Shown: positions 23,758-31,963 of the stretch, one piece after another | Position numbering within the stretch: the stretch's first letter is position 1 | Layout: each line of letters begins with the position of its first letter | From: Gammaproteobacteria bacterium | GTDB lineage: Bacteria > Pseudomonadota > Gammaproteobacteria > Ga0077536 | Direction: 5' to 3' | Assembly (NCBI GenBank): GCA_019747795.1 | Contig: JAIEQK010000027.1 | Location: forward strand, 1 to 46,024 | DNA: 46,024 bases | Made by a program: the position numbers and the translations under genes | Notes under the pieces: model-generated | Seen by the model: only the letters and a program-made list of their open reading frames with translations | Databases searched by the model: none | What the model was told of the DNA's origin: nothing

Positions 23758-24725
23758 AGGCCCAGGAATCTCCTCGCCGCGTCTTCGGTCGCGTCGCCCG
23801 CGCAGGTCTTGCTCGCGGCGAGGAAGCCGGCCAGGTTCTCCTGCTGGATGGCGTAGGGATAGTCGGTGCCGGCGAACACCTGGCCGGGCGCGAAGCTGCC
23901 GGCCAGGTAGTCGAGCCAGCCGGCGTCGTAGACCAGGCTGTCGTAGTAGCAGCGCCTCGCATAGGCGTGGGGCGCTTCGGGCAAGGCGCCACCGAAGCCG
24001 CCGCTGGTCAACCAGCCCTGGTGCAGGCGATGGGTGAGCGGAATGATCGCGCCGCCGCCGTGGCTGAAGCCGATGCGCAAGGTCGGGTGGCGGGCCAAGA
24101 GCCCCGAGCGAATCAGGGTGACAGCGGCGAGCCCGGTATCGAGTGGGAAGGCCGCGAAGGGCACGAGGTCAGGAAAACTCTGCAGCCGCTCCGCGCCGAT
24201 GGGATGCAGCGCGTGCACGAATACCGCGAGCGAGAGTCGCGCGCATTCGGCGAAGAAGGGCTCGAAGCGCGCCTCGCCGGGAAAGGCGCCGTTGATGTTG
24301 CTGCCGATCTGCACGCCGGCAAAGCCGTCGGCCGCGAGACGTTCGAGCTCGCGGGTTGCGAGTTCGACATCCTGCAGCGGCGCCATGCCGAGTCCGTGGA
24401 AACGCCCGGGCCGCGCGACCACCATCTCGGCAATGACGTGATTCACGTAGCGCGCGAGCGAGAGGCCTTCGGCGGCGTCGAACCAGTAGGACAGGAGTTC
24501 CGGCATGGGCGACAGCGCCTGCGCCGCGATGCCGTCGCGGTCCATGTCCTCTATGCGCCGCGCGACGTTCCAGGAGCGCGCGTCCAGTTCGCGAAAGGCC
24601 TTGCCGGCGAATTCGATGACGCCGTGATCGGCGTCGCGCAGGCACATGCAGGGCCAGCGCGGCTGGATCGTCGGTGCGGGCGGAAAGCTCGCCGGCACGA
24701 CATGGGCATGGACGTCTAGCAGCAT
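23754..24725 (-). CDS. Amidohydrolase-2 family protein (ACMSD/decarboxylase-like)
   Basis: This is a 323-residue TIM-barrel amidohydrolase. His6 and His8 in DVHAHVVP form the HxH metal site, with further ligands likely in HALHP, GFSHGGG and the late GTDYPYA Asp. The family includes aminocarboxymuconate-semialdehyde decarboxylase and gamma-resorcylate decarboxylase. Next to a ring-cleaving dioxygenase, a decarboxylase or hydrolase acting on a carboxylated ring-fission product is the likely role, but this is inferred. It ends inside a REP-like element that provides the TAG stop. It lies 10 nt after the dehydrogenase gene, probably in the same operon. Confidence 0.85.
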   Translation of the reverse strand: MLLDVHAHVVPASFPPAPTIQPRWPCMCLRDADHGVIEFAGKAFRELDARSWNVARRIEDMDRDGIAAQALSPMPELLSYWFDAAEGLSLARYVNHVIAEMVVARPGRFHGLGMAPLQDVELATRELERLAADGFAGVQIGSNINGAFPGEARFEPFFAECARLSLAVFVHALHPIGAERLQSFPDLVPFAAFPLDTGLAAVTLIRSGLLARHPTLRIGFSHGGGAIIPLTHRLHQGWLTSGGFGGALPEAPHAYARRCYYDSLVYDAGWLDYLAGSFAPGQVFAGTDYPYAIQQENLAGFLAASKTCAGDATEDAARRFLGL

Positions 24726-24735
24726 AGCGTCGGCG

Positions 24736-25479
24736 TCACAGCATGGTGCTGCCGCCGTTCACGCTGATCACCTGGCCGGTGACGAAGCTCGCCTCGTCGC
24801 CGGCGAGGTAGGCGACCATCGAAGCCACCTCCTCCATGCGGCCCGGGCGCCCCATCGGGATCACCGCGTTGAACTGCATCACCCACGGGTCGTTCTTCGC
24901 CATCAGCTGCTCGACCATGGGCGTCGCCACCATGCAGGGCGCGACGGTATTGACCGTGATGTTGTTGCGCGCGAACTCGCGCGCGAGCCCGGTGGTGAGC
25001 CCGTGCATACCGCCCTTGGCCGCGTTGTAGGCCGCGTGCTCCGGCAGGCCGTTGCGCACCGAGTCCGCGCCGATGTTGATGACCCGGCCGCCGCCCTGCG
25101 CGAGCATCACCGGCAGCACGGCGTGGCAGCACCACAGCACGGTCCACAGGTTGCGGTCGATGGTCTGTTTGAGCGTCTCGGCCGTGTGCTGCAGGAACGG
25201 TCGAATGACGCCGCCGCCCGCGTTGTTGACCAGGATGTCGATGCGCCCGAAGGCCGCCTGCGTTTCGGTGACCAGGCGCTGCACGGTCGCCTGCTCGCTC
25301 AGGTCACCGGTGAAGCCGATCGCCTGCCCGGGCAGCCCTGCGGCGACGGTGGCACAGTTGTCGGCCAGATCGGCGATGCACACCCGTGCGCCGTCGGCGG
25401 CCAGGCGTTCGGCGATGACGAGACCGATGCCGCCCGCGGCGCCGGTGACGATGGCGGTCTTGCCAGCAAGATCAGGCAT
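24736..25479 (-). CDS. Short-chain dehydrogenase, probable cis-dihydrodiol dehydrogenase
   Basis: This is a 247-residue SDR. TGAAGGIG near the N-terminus is the NAD(P)-binding glycine motif, NNAG follows, and the catalytic residues are Ser in GADS and Tyr-x3-Lys in YNAAKGG. The C-terminal ITVNTVAPCMVATPM and SVNGGSTML stretches are standard. It lies directly downstream of dioxygenase and extradiol-dioxygenase genes on the same strand, 9 nt from the latter. The natural role there is re-aromatising a cis-dihydrodiol to a catechol, inferred from context. Confidence 0.87.
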   Translation of the reverse strand: MPDLAGKTAIVTGAAGGIGLVIAERLAADGARVCIADLADNCATVAAGLPGQAIGFTGDLSEQATVQRLVTETQAAFGRIDILVNNAGGGVIRPFLQHTAETLKQTIDRNLWTVLWCCHAVLPVMLAQGGGRVINIGADSVRNGLPEHAAYNAAKGGMHGLTTGLAREFARNNITVNTVAPCMVATPMVEQLMAKNDPWVMQFNAVIPMGRPGRMEEVASMVAYLAGDEASFVTGQVISVNGGSTML

Positions 25480-25488
25480 GCAGGGTCC

Positions 25489-26391
25489 TCACGGGGTGGC
25501 CACTTCGATGGGGCCGCCGTGACCGAACTCGGCCGTCGGCTTCGCGCCCCAGTAATCGATCGACTCCAGGGTCATGGGCAGACGGCGCGGCGCGCGCGGC
25601 CCGTCCTCTGGAAAGAGTTCCATGCCGAAGCTGTATTCCAGCGTGAGGCCGTCCGGGTCGAGGAAGTACAGGAAGATAGACTCCGACGGCGGATGGCGCC
25701 CCGGCCCGAACACCACCGGCACATTCATCGCCTTGGCGCGGTACAGCGCGCGACCGATGTCGTCGATGTCGGTCACCATGAAATTCACGTGGTGGAGGCG
25801 GTTGGCGTCGGCATTGCTGAGGCCGAGAGAATGGTGCAAGGGATTCGGAAAGCAGCGCATGAAGGTCACTGCGCCGTCGATGCGATCCGACACGCGGTAG
25901 TTCAGTGCTTCAATGAAGAATCTCTCGGTCTCGGCGTGGGTGCGGGTGCCGAGCACCACGTGGCCGAGCCGTACGATCTGGGTGACCGTGGGCGTGAAAG
26001 GCGTGGCGGCGGTGGCGAACGCGTCCAGGTACTCGAAGGTCGCGCCGGTGTTGGGCTCGGTGATGCGGAACGCGCGTCCCATGCCGCGCGCCGCGCAGTA
26101 CTCGCCGTCCATGTCGCGCACCGCGAGGCCGAGGCCGCGCAGGTGATGACGCAGCCGGTCGAGATCCTCCGGCGAGGCCATCTGCCAGCCGACGCGCTTG
26201 AGTCCCGCCTGCGGCGCCTCGCACAGCACCAGGTCATGATGGCGTGCGCTGCAGCGGTAGAGGTGCTCGCCTGCCAGCTCGCCGGCAGGCATGAGCCCGA
26301 GCATGCCGGTGTAGAAGGGCTGCGAGCGCGCGTGGTCGGTGACGTTCAGCGCGACATAGGCGAGCCGTCGGTAGCGGAAGTCCAGGGCCAT
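25489..26391 (-). CDS. Extradiol ring-cleavage dioxygenase (BphC-like, VOC fold)
   Basis: This is a 300-residue type I extradiol dioxygenase of two vicinal-oxygen-chelate domains. The Fe(II) ligands appear to be His144 (RLGHVVLG), His201 (LHHVNF) and Glu252 (LTLEYS). A His in PLHHSLGL (186 or 187) matches the catalytic acid-base His of BphC. It cleaves a catechol-type ring next to one hydroxyl. The gene follows the Rieske dioxygenase beta subunit after 9 nt and precedes a dehydrogenase, so ring hydroxylation and cleavage are encoded together. Substrate specificity cannot be read. Confidence 0.92.
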   Translation of the reverse strand: MALDFRYRRLAYVALNVTDHARSQPFYTGMLGLMPAGELAGEHLYRCSARHHDLVLCEAPQAGLKRVGWQMASPEDLDRLRHHLRGLGLAVRDMDGEYCAARGMGRAFRITEPNTGATFEYLDAFATAATPFTPTVTQIVRLGHVVLGTRTHAETERFFIEALNYRVSDRIDGAVTFMRCFPNPLHHSLGLSNADANRLHHVNFMVTDIDDIGRALYRAKAMNVPVVFGPGRHPPSESIFLYFLDPDGLTLEYSFGMELFPEDGPRAPRRLPMTLESIDYWGAKPTAEFGHGGPIEVATP

Positions 26392-26400
26392 GGTGACGCC

Positions 26401-26898
26401 TCAGGGAATGATGCTGACCTTACCCTGATCGCGGATGTCGTCCTGATCGAGGAAGGTCTTCTTGCTCAAGATGCGCAGCGCGCCGTCGACCCGCGTCATC
26501 TCGTAGAGATGGTGGCCGAAGAAGGTGTCGGTCACACCGAGCTTGCTGCGCCACGTGACGAAATTGGAAGTGAGCGTGAAGCGCGCCGCATCGCCTTCGA
26601 CCACCCGCACGTTGCTGACCAGGCGCCGGCAGCGCGAACGCGGAAACTCGGCGTGCGCGGTGCGCTTCTTGAGGCGCTTCACCCGCTCGCACAGGCGATG
26701 GTAGTCGTCGGCCACGTAGAACAGGCTCGTGCTCGGGTCGGCATCGTCTTCGGCGCCGGCCGGCGGAATGAAGTAGCGCGCGCCCTCCACGAACAGAGCC
26801 AGCCACTCGTCCAGCCGCCAGGCATCGAGCAGCGCCGCCTCGGCGTAGAGAAAGTCCTCCAGTTCGTCACGGGTCGCGCCCACGCTCGCCGCGTTCAT
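26401..26898 (-). CDS. Aromatic-ring-hydroxylating dioxygenase beta subunit
   Basis: This is a 165-residue NTF2/SnoaL-fold beta subunit of a Rieske dioxygenase, the normal length. DELEDFLYAEAALLDAWRLDEWLALF is split across the conserved first helices, and RSRCRRLVSNVRV and TSNFVTWRSK match the family core. It stabilises the alpha3beta3 complex. The ATG at 26898 overlaps the alpha-subunit TGA (ATGA), indicating coupled synthesis; an in-frame ATG at 26928 is less likely. Confidence 0.9.
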   Translation of the reverse strand: MNAASVGATRDELEDFLYAEAALLDAWRLDEWLALFVEGARYFIPPAGAEDDADPSTSLFYVADDYHRLCERVKRLKKRTAHAEFPRSRCRRLVSNVRVVEGDAARFTLTSNFVTWRSKLGVTDTFFGHHLYEMTRVDGALRILSKKTFLDQDDIRDQGKVSIIP

Positions 26899-28163
26899 GG
26901 CGTCGCCCTCGTCACGCGCCGATGCCACTCGCGCCAGAAGGCGCGCATCTGCGCCTCGTCGTCGACCTGCGGCTCATCGCTCAGGTAGCCCTTGGAGATG
27001 TCGTTCCAGCCCTCGCCGCCCACGCTGCCGTAGCCGCGCTGGCAGAGCGCCAGCGCCTCGCAATCGTCCGGCGTGGCGAAGCCGCCGGGGCCCAGGAACT
27101 CGAGGAAGTTGAACAGGCGCAGTTCGCGCATGCGCGCCGACTCGCCGCGCGGCGCCAGCGCCCAGGCATTCACCACCTGCCGGTCCGGCGCGGTCGGATA
27201 GAAGGTGCGCAGGGTCACGGCCATGATGTCGTTCACGACCAGGTTGGGAAAGATGAGCAGGTTGCGATTGGTGGTGGCCATGCGCTCGGCGCGCTCGGGC
27301 CCGAAGCGTTCCACCAGCCGCGCCTTGGTGGCCGCCACCTCGCGCACGGCGTCTTCGCCCCAGGCCGGCACGCTCTGCGCGATGGGTCGACCCCAGGGCG
27401 CGGTGTACTGCACCACCGCGTGGCCATTGCCAAGATCGAAGGCCTGGCCCCTGATCGCGATTTCCACCAGCGCGCCGGGCTTGGACTTCACGTAGTCGAA
27501 GTAGCTGACGTGGGTCGGCAGACCGTGATAGCCGTCGAAGCTGTTCTCGCAGAGCAGCTTCCAGTTCGCCTCGAAACCGTACTCCTGGGTGCCGCCGACG
27601 ATCTCCATGCCGGCCTCACCCTGGTCCAGCACCAGGTCCAGGTACTCGCGCGCGCCGCCGAGGTAGGTGGGCAGGTCCACGCCCTGGCCCTTGAAGTGCA
27701 CGAACCACAGGCCGCGGTACTGCGCGAGGCGCGGCACCGGCACGAGGTCGTGCAGGCCGCCGGCGCGCGTGCCCGCGCCATAGGCTTCGTCGCCCGGGCG
27801 GTTGACCAGGCGACCTTCCAGATCGAAGGCCCAGGAATGGTAGAAGCAGCGGAACATCGCGCCATTGCCGGCGCGCTCGCGACACACCAGCGCGCCGCGA
27901 TGCGGGCAGGTGTTGAAGAAACAGCGCGCCTGCCCGTCCTTGCCGCGCACGAACAAAAGATCGCGGCCCGCGACCCGGCGTGCGAGGAAATCACCGTTGG
28001 CCTCGAGTTCGGATTCGTGGGCGAGGTACAGCCAGGCGTCGTCGAAGATGGCCTGCCGCTCGCGGGTGAGCACTTCGTCGCTGGTGAAGGCGCGGCGCGC
28101 GACGCGGAACAGGCCGCGTTCGCGATCGTCCTCGAGCAGGGGCGGCGCTGGGCTGACGGACAT
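26895..28163 (-). CDS. Aromatic-ring-hydroxylating dioxygenase alpha subunit (Rieske)
   Basis: This is a 422-residue catalytic subunit that adds dioxygen to an aromatic ring. The Rieske [2Fe-2S] ligands are Cys86, His88, Cys106 and His109 (CPHRG ... CFYHSW). The catalytic iron site is the ENSFDGYHGLPTH block with His213 and His218, and Asp210 bridges electron transfer to the Rieske centre. By eye the Rieske region resembles p-cumate-type enzymes, hinting at a carboxylated aromatic substrate. ATG 28163 is chosen because of GAGGG upstream; ATG 28178 is an alternative. It is the first gene of a five-gene operon and is divergent from a TetR regulator. Confidence 0.93.
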   Translation of the reverse strand: MSVSPAPPLLEDDRERGLFRVARRAFTSDEVLTRERQAIFDDAWLYLAHESELEANGDFLARRVAGRDLLFVRGKDGQARCFFNTCPHRGALVCRERAGNGAMFRCFYHSWAFDLEGRLVNRPGDEAYGAGTRAGGLHDLVPVPRLAQYRGLWFVHFKGQGVDLPTYLGGAREYLDLVLDQGEAGMEIVGGTQEYGFEANWKLLCENSFDGYHGLPTHVSYFDYVKSKPGALVEIAIRGQAFDLGNGHAVVQYTAPWGRPIAQSVPAWGEDAVREVAATKARLVERFGPERAERMATTNRNLLIFPNLVVNDIMAVTLRTFYPTAPDRQVVNAWALAPRGESARMRELRLFNFLEFLGPGGFATPDDCEALALCQRGYGSVGGEGWNDISKGYLSDEPQVDDEAQMRAFWREWHRRVTRATP

Positions 28164-28326
28164 GGTGGCTGCCCTCATGGCGGATTCAGAAACCGTGTGG
28201 TTGGTTTGTTTTTGAAAGCTACAGGGCGAGAAGGGCAAAGTAAACCCTCATTAATCCCAGATATCCGAGCGATGACCGGAGCATCACCGACCGGTTACAC
28301 TGTTTTTGAATCTAAGCCAACAAGCC
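28164..28326. promoter_or_regulatory. Divergent control region of the dioxygenase operon and tetR gene
   Basis: For the minus operon, TTTACT and TAGCTT spaced 17 nt form a plausible sigma70 promoter (around 28219-28247). For tetR, ATGACC (28272) and TACACT (28296) are spaced 18 nt. The decamer TGTTTTTGAA occurs twice in the same orientation, at 28207-28216 and 28301-28310. A short inverted repeat ACCGG/CCGGT flanks 28280-28290 inside the tetR promoter. These are candidate operator sites for the TetR protein. Confidence 0.5.
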
Positions 28327-28986
28327 ATGTCGACCACCGCCAACCCCGTCCGCATTCCCCAGGCCGAGCGCTCGGCACGCATGCAGCGCCGCCTCGCGCA
28401 GGCCGCCTTCGAGGTGATCCGGGACGGCGGCTACGTGCATTTCCGCACCGCCGCGGTGGCGCGTGCGGCCGGCGTGTCGCAGGGCGCGCAGCTCCACCAC
28501 TATCCGACCAAGAACGCGCTGGCCGAGGCCGCCATCGACTACGCCTGGTCGCGCGCGACGGAAGAATCGCTGGCGCGCATCGCGCGCTTTCGCCCGGGCG
28601 AGGACGCCGTCGCCGCGCTGGTGGCCGACAGCGAGGCCTTCTTCTTCTCGGACTACTTCCGCGTCGCGCTCGACATCCTGATGGCGGGTGGCGGCGACGC
28701 ACACCTGCGCGATGCGCTGGTGGGGAGCACGCTCGAACATCGCAATCGCGTGGAGCGGCTGTGGCTGGAGAAACTGGTCGAGGAAGGCTGGGCGCTCGGC
28801 GACGCCGAGGACGTGCTGGCGCTGACCATGAGCCTGGCCCGCGGCTTCGCCGTGCGCGCGCTGGTCGAGCCCAGGCGCGAGCGCTTTCGCCGCCTGTGCG
28901 CGCGCTGGGTCGACATAGTCGCAGCCGCGGGCCTCGGTCCGCGACGTGCGGCGCGCAAGCCGCCTCGCGCGCGCCGCGGCGCCTGA
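28327..28986 (+). CDS. TetR family transcriptional regulator
   Basis: This is a 219-residue TetR repressor. The N-terminal helix-turn-helix is visible as FRTAAVARAAGVSQGAQLHHYPTKNALAE (about residues 38-68 in total), a typical TetR recognition segment. The remaining helical domain binds an unknown ligand. The C-terminus ends in an Arg-rich tail. The ATG at 28327 is preferred to the upstream TTG at 28306. It is transcribed divergently from the Rieske dioxygenase operon and precedes a kinase-like gene, so it probably controls one or both. Confidence 0.9.
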   Translation: MSTTANPVRIPQAERSARMQRRLAQAAFEVIRDGGYVHFRTAAVARAAGVSQGAQLHHYPTKNALAEAAIDYAWSRATEESLARIARFRPGEDAVAALVADSEAFFFSDYFRVALDILMAGGGDAHLRDALVGSTLEHRNRVERLWLEKLVEEGWALGDAEDVLALTMSLARGFAVRALVEPRRERFRRLCARWVDIVAAAGLGPRRAARKPPRARRGA

Positions 28987-29054
28987 ACCAGACAAATGCG
29001 GCGTCGCGCCGCCATTCATCACAGGACGCGGCCGATGCCGCTTGGGGAGACGAG

Positions 29055-30227
29055 ATGGGACTCAGCTTCGCGGAGATCAAGGCGGCCTACGAGCGCGAAC
29101 AGGCGCAGGCGGGCAAGGTGTGGCACAAGGAGCAGATTCCGCTCGCCTGGGATTTCATCACCCCTGAATGGCTGAGCGACGCGCTGATCGGCGCGGGCAA
29201 GGCCGAGAAGATTGTCGGCTACCGGCTCGATGAGCGCGACGAAGGCACCGCCAGCCGGCGCCGCATCTTCCTGGAGTACAACGCCGCTGGTCAGGCCGCG
29301 GGACTGCCGGCCACGGTATTCGGCAAGTCCACCCAGCACCTCGAGAACCGCTTCATCATCGGCATGAACGGCGGCATCGAGGCCGAGGTCACGTTCTACC
29401 AGGCGGTACGTCCGAAGCTCGACATCGAGGCGCCGCGCGCGCTCTTCGCCCGCTTCGACGCGAGTTCGCTGAACTCCATCATCCTGCTGCACGACATGCG
29501 CGATGAAGTGACGTTCTGTCCCTACGACCAGCCCATGACGCTCGAGCTCGCGAAGAGCCAGATGCGCGTACTGGCGACGCTGCACGCGGCCTACTACCAG
29601 AGCCCCGAACTCACCACCACGCTCGCCCCCTGGAACACCTGGGAAGACTACTTCGCCATCACCGCCAAGGAGGCCGGCTTCGAACAGGCCTGCCAGCGCG
29701 GCTTCGCCGAGGCGCGCGACGTGGTGCCGCCGGCGCTGTTCGCCCACGAGGCCGAGATCTGGCCGGCGACGGTCGAGGCCATCGCGCTGCATTCGCGGCT
29801 GCCGCGCATGCTGGTGCACTCCGACGTGCATCTGAAGAACTGGTACGTGGCGGCGCCGGATCGCATGGGGCTGACTGACTGGCAGTGCTCGTGCAAGGGC
29901 CACTGGAGTCGCGATCTGTCCTACTGCATCTCCACCGCGCTGACCGTCGAACAGCGGCGCGCCTGGGAGAAGGAACTGCTCACCTATTACCTCGAGTTGA
30001 TGCACGCCAAGGGCGTGCCGGCCATCGCCTTCGACGACGCCTGGCTCGCCTACCGCGCGCAGATGTTCCCCGCGCTCGCCTGGTGGACCGGCACGCTCGG
30101 CCAACCGCCGGAGGCACCGGCCATGCAGCCGCGCGCCGCGAGCCTGACCTTCATCGAGCGCATGGCCAACGCCGTGCACGACCTGGACTCGCTGCGCGCG
30201 GTGCGCGAAGCCCAGGCGCGCTTCTGA
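29055..30227 (+). CDS. Aminoglycoside-phosphotransferase/EcKinase-like kinase
   Basis: This is a 390-residue protein kinase-like small-molecule kinase. The catalytic loop is HSDVHLKNWY (His255, Asp257, Asn262) and the metal-binding Asp is Asp275 in LTDWQ, replacing the usual DFG/DWE. The middle region LLHDMRD resembles the hinge. The layout is closer to the ecdysteroid-kinase-like branch than to the two other kinases in this window. GGGGAG precedes the ATG. It starts 68 nt after tetR and 7 nt before the next kinase gene, so the three are probably one transcript. The substrate is unknown. Confidence 0.85.
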   Translation: MGLSFAEIKAAYEREQAQAGKVWHKEQIPLAWDFITPEWLSDALIGAGKAEKIVGYRLDERDEGTASRRRIFLEYNAAGQAAGLPATVFGKSTQHLENRFIIGMNGGIEAEVTFYQAVRPKLDIEAPRALFARFDASSLNSIILLHDMRDEVTFCPYDQPMTLELAKSQMRVLATLHAAYYQSPELTTTLAPWNTWEDYFAITAKEAGFEQACQRGFAEARDVVPPALFAHEAEIWPATVEAIALHSRLPRMLVHSDVHLKNWYVAAPDRMGLTDWQCSCKGHWSRDLSYCISTALTVEQRRAWEKELLTYYLELMHAKGVPAIAFDDAWLAYRAQMFPALAWWTGTLGQPPEAPAMQPRAASLTFIERMANAVHDLDSLRAVREAQARF

Positions 30228-30234
30228 GCTGGCC

Positions 30235-31428
30235 ATGCCCGGGTTCGACAAGGACAGGCCGTCGGCGGACGCCATCGCGTGGCTCCGCGCGCGCTTCAGC
30301 TGCGAGCCGGAGATCGACCGCATCCTGACGCGCAAGCTCGAGCAGCGCGCCGGGCCGGGTTATCGACGCTCGAACCTCGCCGAGCTGGTCGGCGCCACGG
30401 AAGCACTGATCCGCGCGCGTCACGGCGCCGACTGCCACATCAGCGATGCGCGCTGGCTGACCGGGGGCGTCTCCAAGCTCCAGTTCGCCTTCACCCTCAC
30501 CTGGACCCCGCCGGCGGGCGTCGTCGCGCGCTCGCCCATGGTGCTGCGCATGGAGTCGGCGGAATCGCTGGTGGAGACCAGCCGCGTGCGCGAGTTCGAG
30601 ATCCTGCATGCACTCCAAGGTGTCGTGCCCGTCCCGCCGGTCTACTGGCTGGACGCGCGCGGGGAATTCCTGCCCTACCCCGCCATCGTGTGCGGCTTCA
30701 TGCCCGGCGTGACCAAGCCGCGCGATGCCACCAGCCAGGCGAGCGGCATGGGTACGCGCCTCGCCGCGCGCTGGCGCGACGCGCTCGGGCCGCAGTTCCT
30801 GACCGCGCTCGCGCGCATCCACGGCCACGCGCCGGCGCTGAACGCATTGCCGAGCTTCGTCCGCCCGCCGCCAGGCACGACGGCGCTCGATCTCGATCTC
30901 GACCACTGGGAACGCGTGTGGGAGGAAGACGCCGACGAGGACGTGCCGCTGATGCGCTTCGCCATGGCCTGGCTGCGCGCGCATCGGCCTGTGTGCGAGC
31001 GGCCCGTGCTGCTGCACGGCGACTATCGCATGGGCAATTTCCTCTTCACCGAAGAGGACGCGCGCATCACCGCGATCCTCGACTGGGAGATGGCGCGCTT
31101 CGGCGATCACCATTTCGATCTCGCCTGGGTCAGTCACCCGGCCTACGGCGCGCTGGCCGAGGACGGCCGCACGCGCCTGGTGGCGGGACTGATGGAGGAA
31201 GCCGAGTTCTTCGCGCGCTACGAGGCCGAGACCGGCCTCGCGGTCGACGCGCGACGGCTGCACTACTACCGCGTGCTGGCCGGCTACGTGCAGGGCACGC
31301 TCGCGCTCGCCTGCGCGTGGCGCGCGGCGCGCAACGGCAAGACCCACCAGGACGCGCTGGCCGCCTGGATCGTCGGCATCGGCCCGCGCCTGCTCGGCGA
31401 ACTGCGCGACCTGCTGGACGCCGCCTGA
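30235..31428 (+). CDS. Aminoglycoside-phosphotransferase-like kinase (ACAD10/LvaA-type)
   Basis: This is a 397-residue kinase of the APH family. The glycine-rich N-lobe loop is LTGGVSKLQF, the catalytic motif is HGDYRMGNF (His261, Asp263, Asn268) and the metal-binding Asp283 is in ILDWEMA. It resembles the kinase domains of ACAD10/ACAD11 and the LvaA kinase of Pseudomonas, which phosphorylate 4-hydroxyacyl-CoA. Length and motifs match the product of 33948-35138, a paralogue. The next gene, 10 nt away, encodes a small helical protein related to the one near that paralogue, suggesting a kinase-partner pair. Confidence 0.85.
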   Translation: MPGFDKDRPSADAIAWLRARFSCEPEIDRILTRKLEQRAGPGYRRSNLAELVGATEALIRARHGADCHISDARWLTGGVSKLQFAFTLTWTPPAGVVARSPMVLRMESAESLVETSRVREFEILHALQGVVPVPPVYWLDARGEFLPYPAIVCGFMPGVTKPRDATSQASGMGTRLAARWRDALGPQFLTALARIHGHAPALNALPSFVRPPPGTTALDLDLDHWERVWEEDADEDVPLMRFAMAWLRAHRPVCERPVLLHGDYRMGNFLFTEEDARITAILDWEMARFGDHHFDLAWVSHPAYGALAEDGRTRLVAGLMEEAEFFARYEAETGLAVDARRLHYYRVLAGYVQGTLALACAWRAARNGKTHQDALAAWIVGIGPRLLGELRDLLDAA

Positions 31429-31438
31429 GGAGCACACC

Positions 31439-31957
31439 ATGCAACTGCGTGACGATTTGTGCCTGGACAGCGCCGTGCGCACGCTGGCCGACATCGTGCG
31501 GCCGGCGGTCGACGCCGCCGACGTGCATGCGCGCGAACAGCTGGAGGTGGTCATCGGCCTCCTGTCGCTGATGCGCGAACGGCAGGCGCTCGCCTGGCGC
31601 TACGACCTCGACGAGCTTTCGCGCCTGCTGGACTTCGGCGGCGCGCTCGCCGCGCTCGACGCGCGCGGCGCGGAGGGTCCGCTGCGGACGCTCGCGGCGC
31701 TGGGCGACGATGTCCTGCGCCGCGCGCAGGCAGGCCCCGATGAAGTGCGGCAGGCGTCGCGCGCGCTGCGCGAGGCGAGCGGCGCGCTGGCGGCGGCGCT
31801 CTACGCGGACGGCGAGCCTGAACTACGCGCGCGCGTGCAGCGCCTGGTGCTGGACCACGCCGCCGAACAGCTCACCCGCGAACGTGCCTGGTTCGCACCG
31901 CAGGGCTGGGAACTCGATCCCGCCGCCCTGCCGCCCATCGACGAACTGCTGAAATGA
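31439..31957 (+). CDS. Small helical protein paired with kinase (family A)
   Basis: This is a 172-residue, mostly helical, probably cytoplasmic protein with no signal peptide and no known catalytic motif. It shows similarity by eye to the 170-residue product of 32771-33283 along the first 70 residues (AVRTLADIVRP against VMKALAEVILP; then WRYDLDELSRLLDF against LRYELESLDECLEL). It follows an APH-like kinase by 10 nt. In Pseudomonas the LvaA kinase needs a small partner, LvaB; this protein may have the same job. Homology to LvaB is not shown here. Confidence 0.75.
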   Translation: MQLRDDLCLDSAVRTLADIVRPAVDAADVHAREQLEVVIGLLSLMRERQALAWRYDLDELSRLLDFGGALAALDARGAEGPLRTLAALGDDVLRRAQAGPDEVRQASRALREASGALAAALYADGEPELRARVQRLVLDHAAEQLTRERAWFAPQGWELDPAALPPIDELLK

Positions 31958-31963
31958 GCGCGC

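Noticed and set aside
21972-24719. 915-codon plus-strand frame over argD and amidohydrolase
   Set aside because: It is antisense to two well-supported genes and to REP element 2, and has a composition typical of shadow frames.
26922-29054. Long plus-strand frame upstream of the kinase start at 29055, antisense to the Rieske alpha subunit
   Set aside because: The frame has no protein-like features before 29055 and crosses the tetR gene. The kinase start with GGGGAG is the sensible one.
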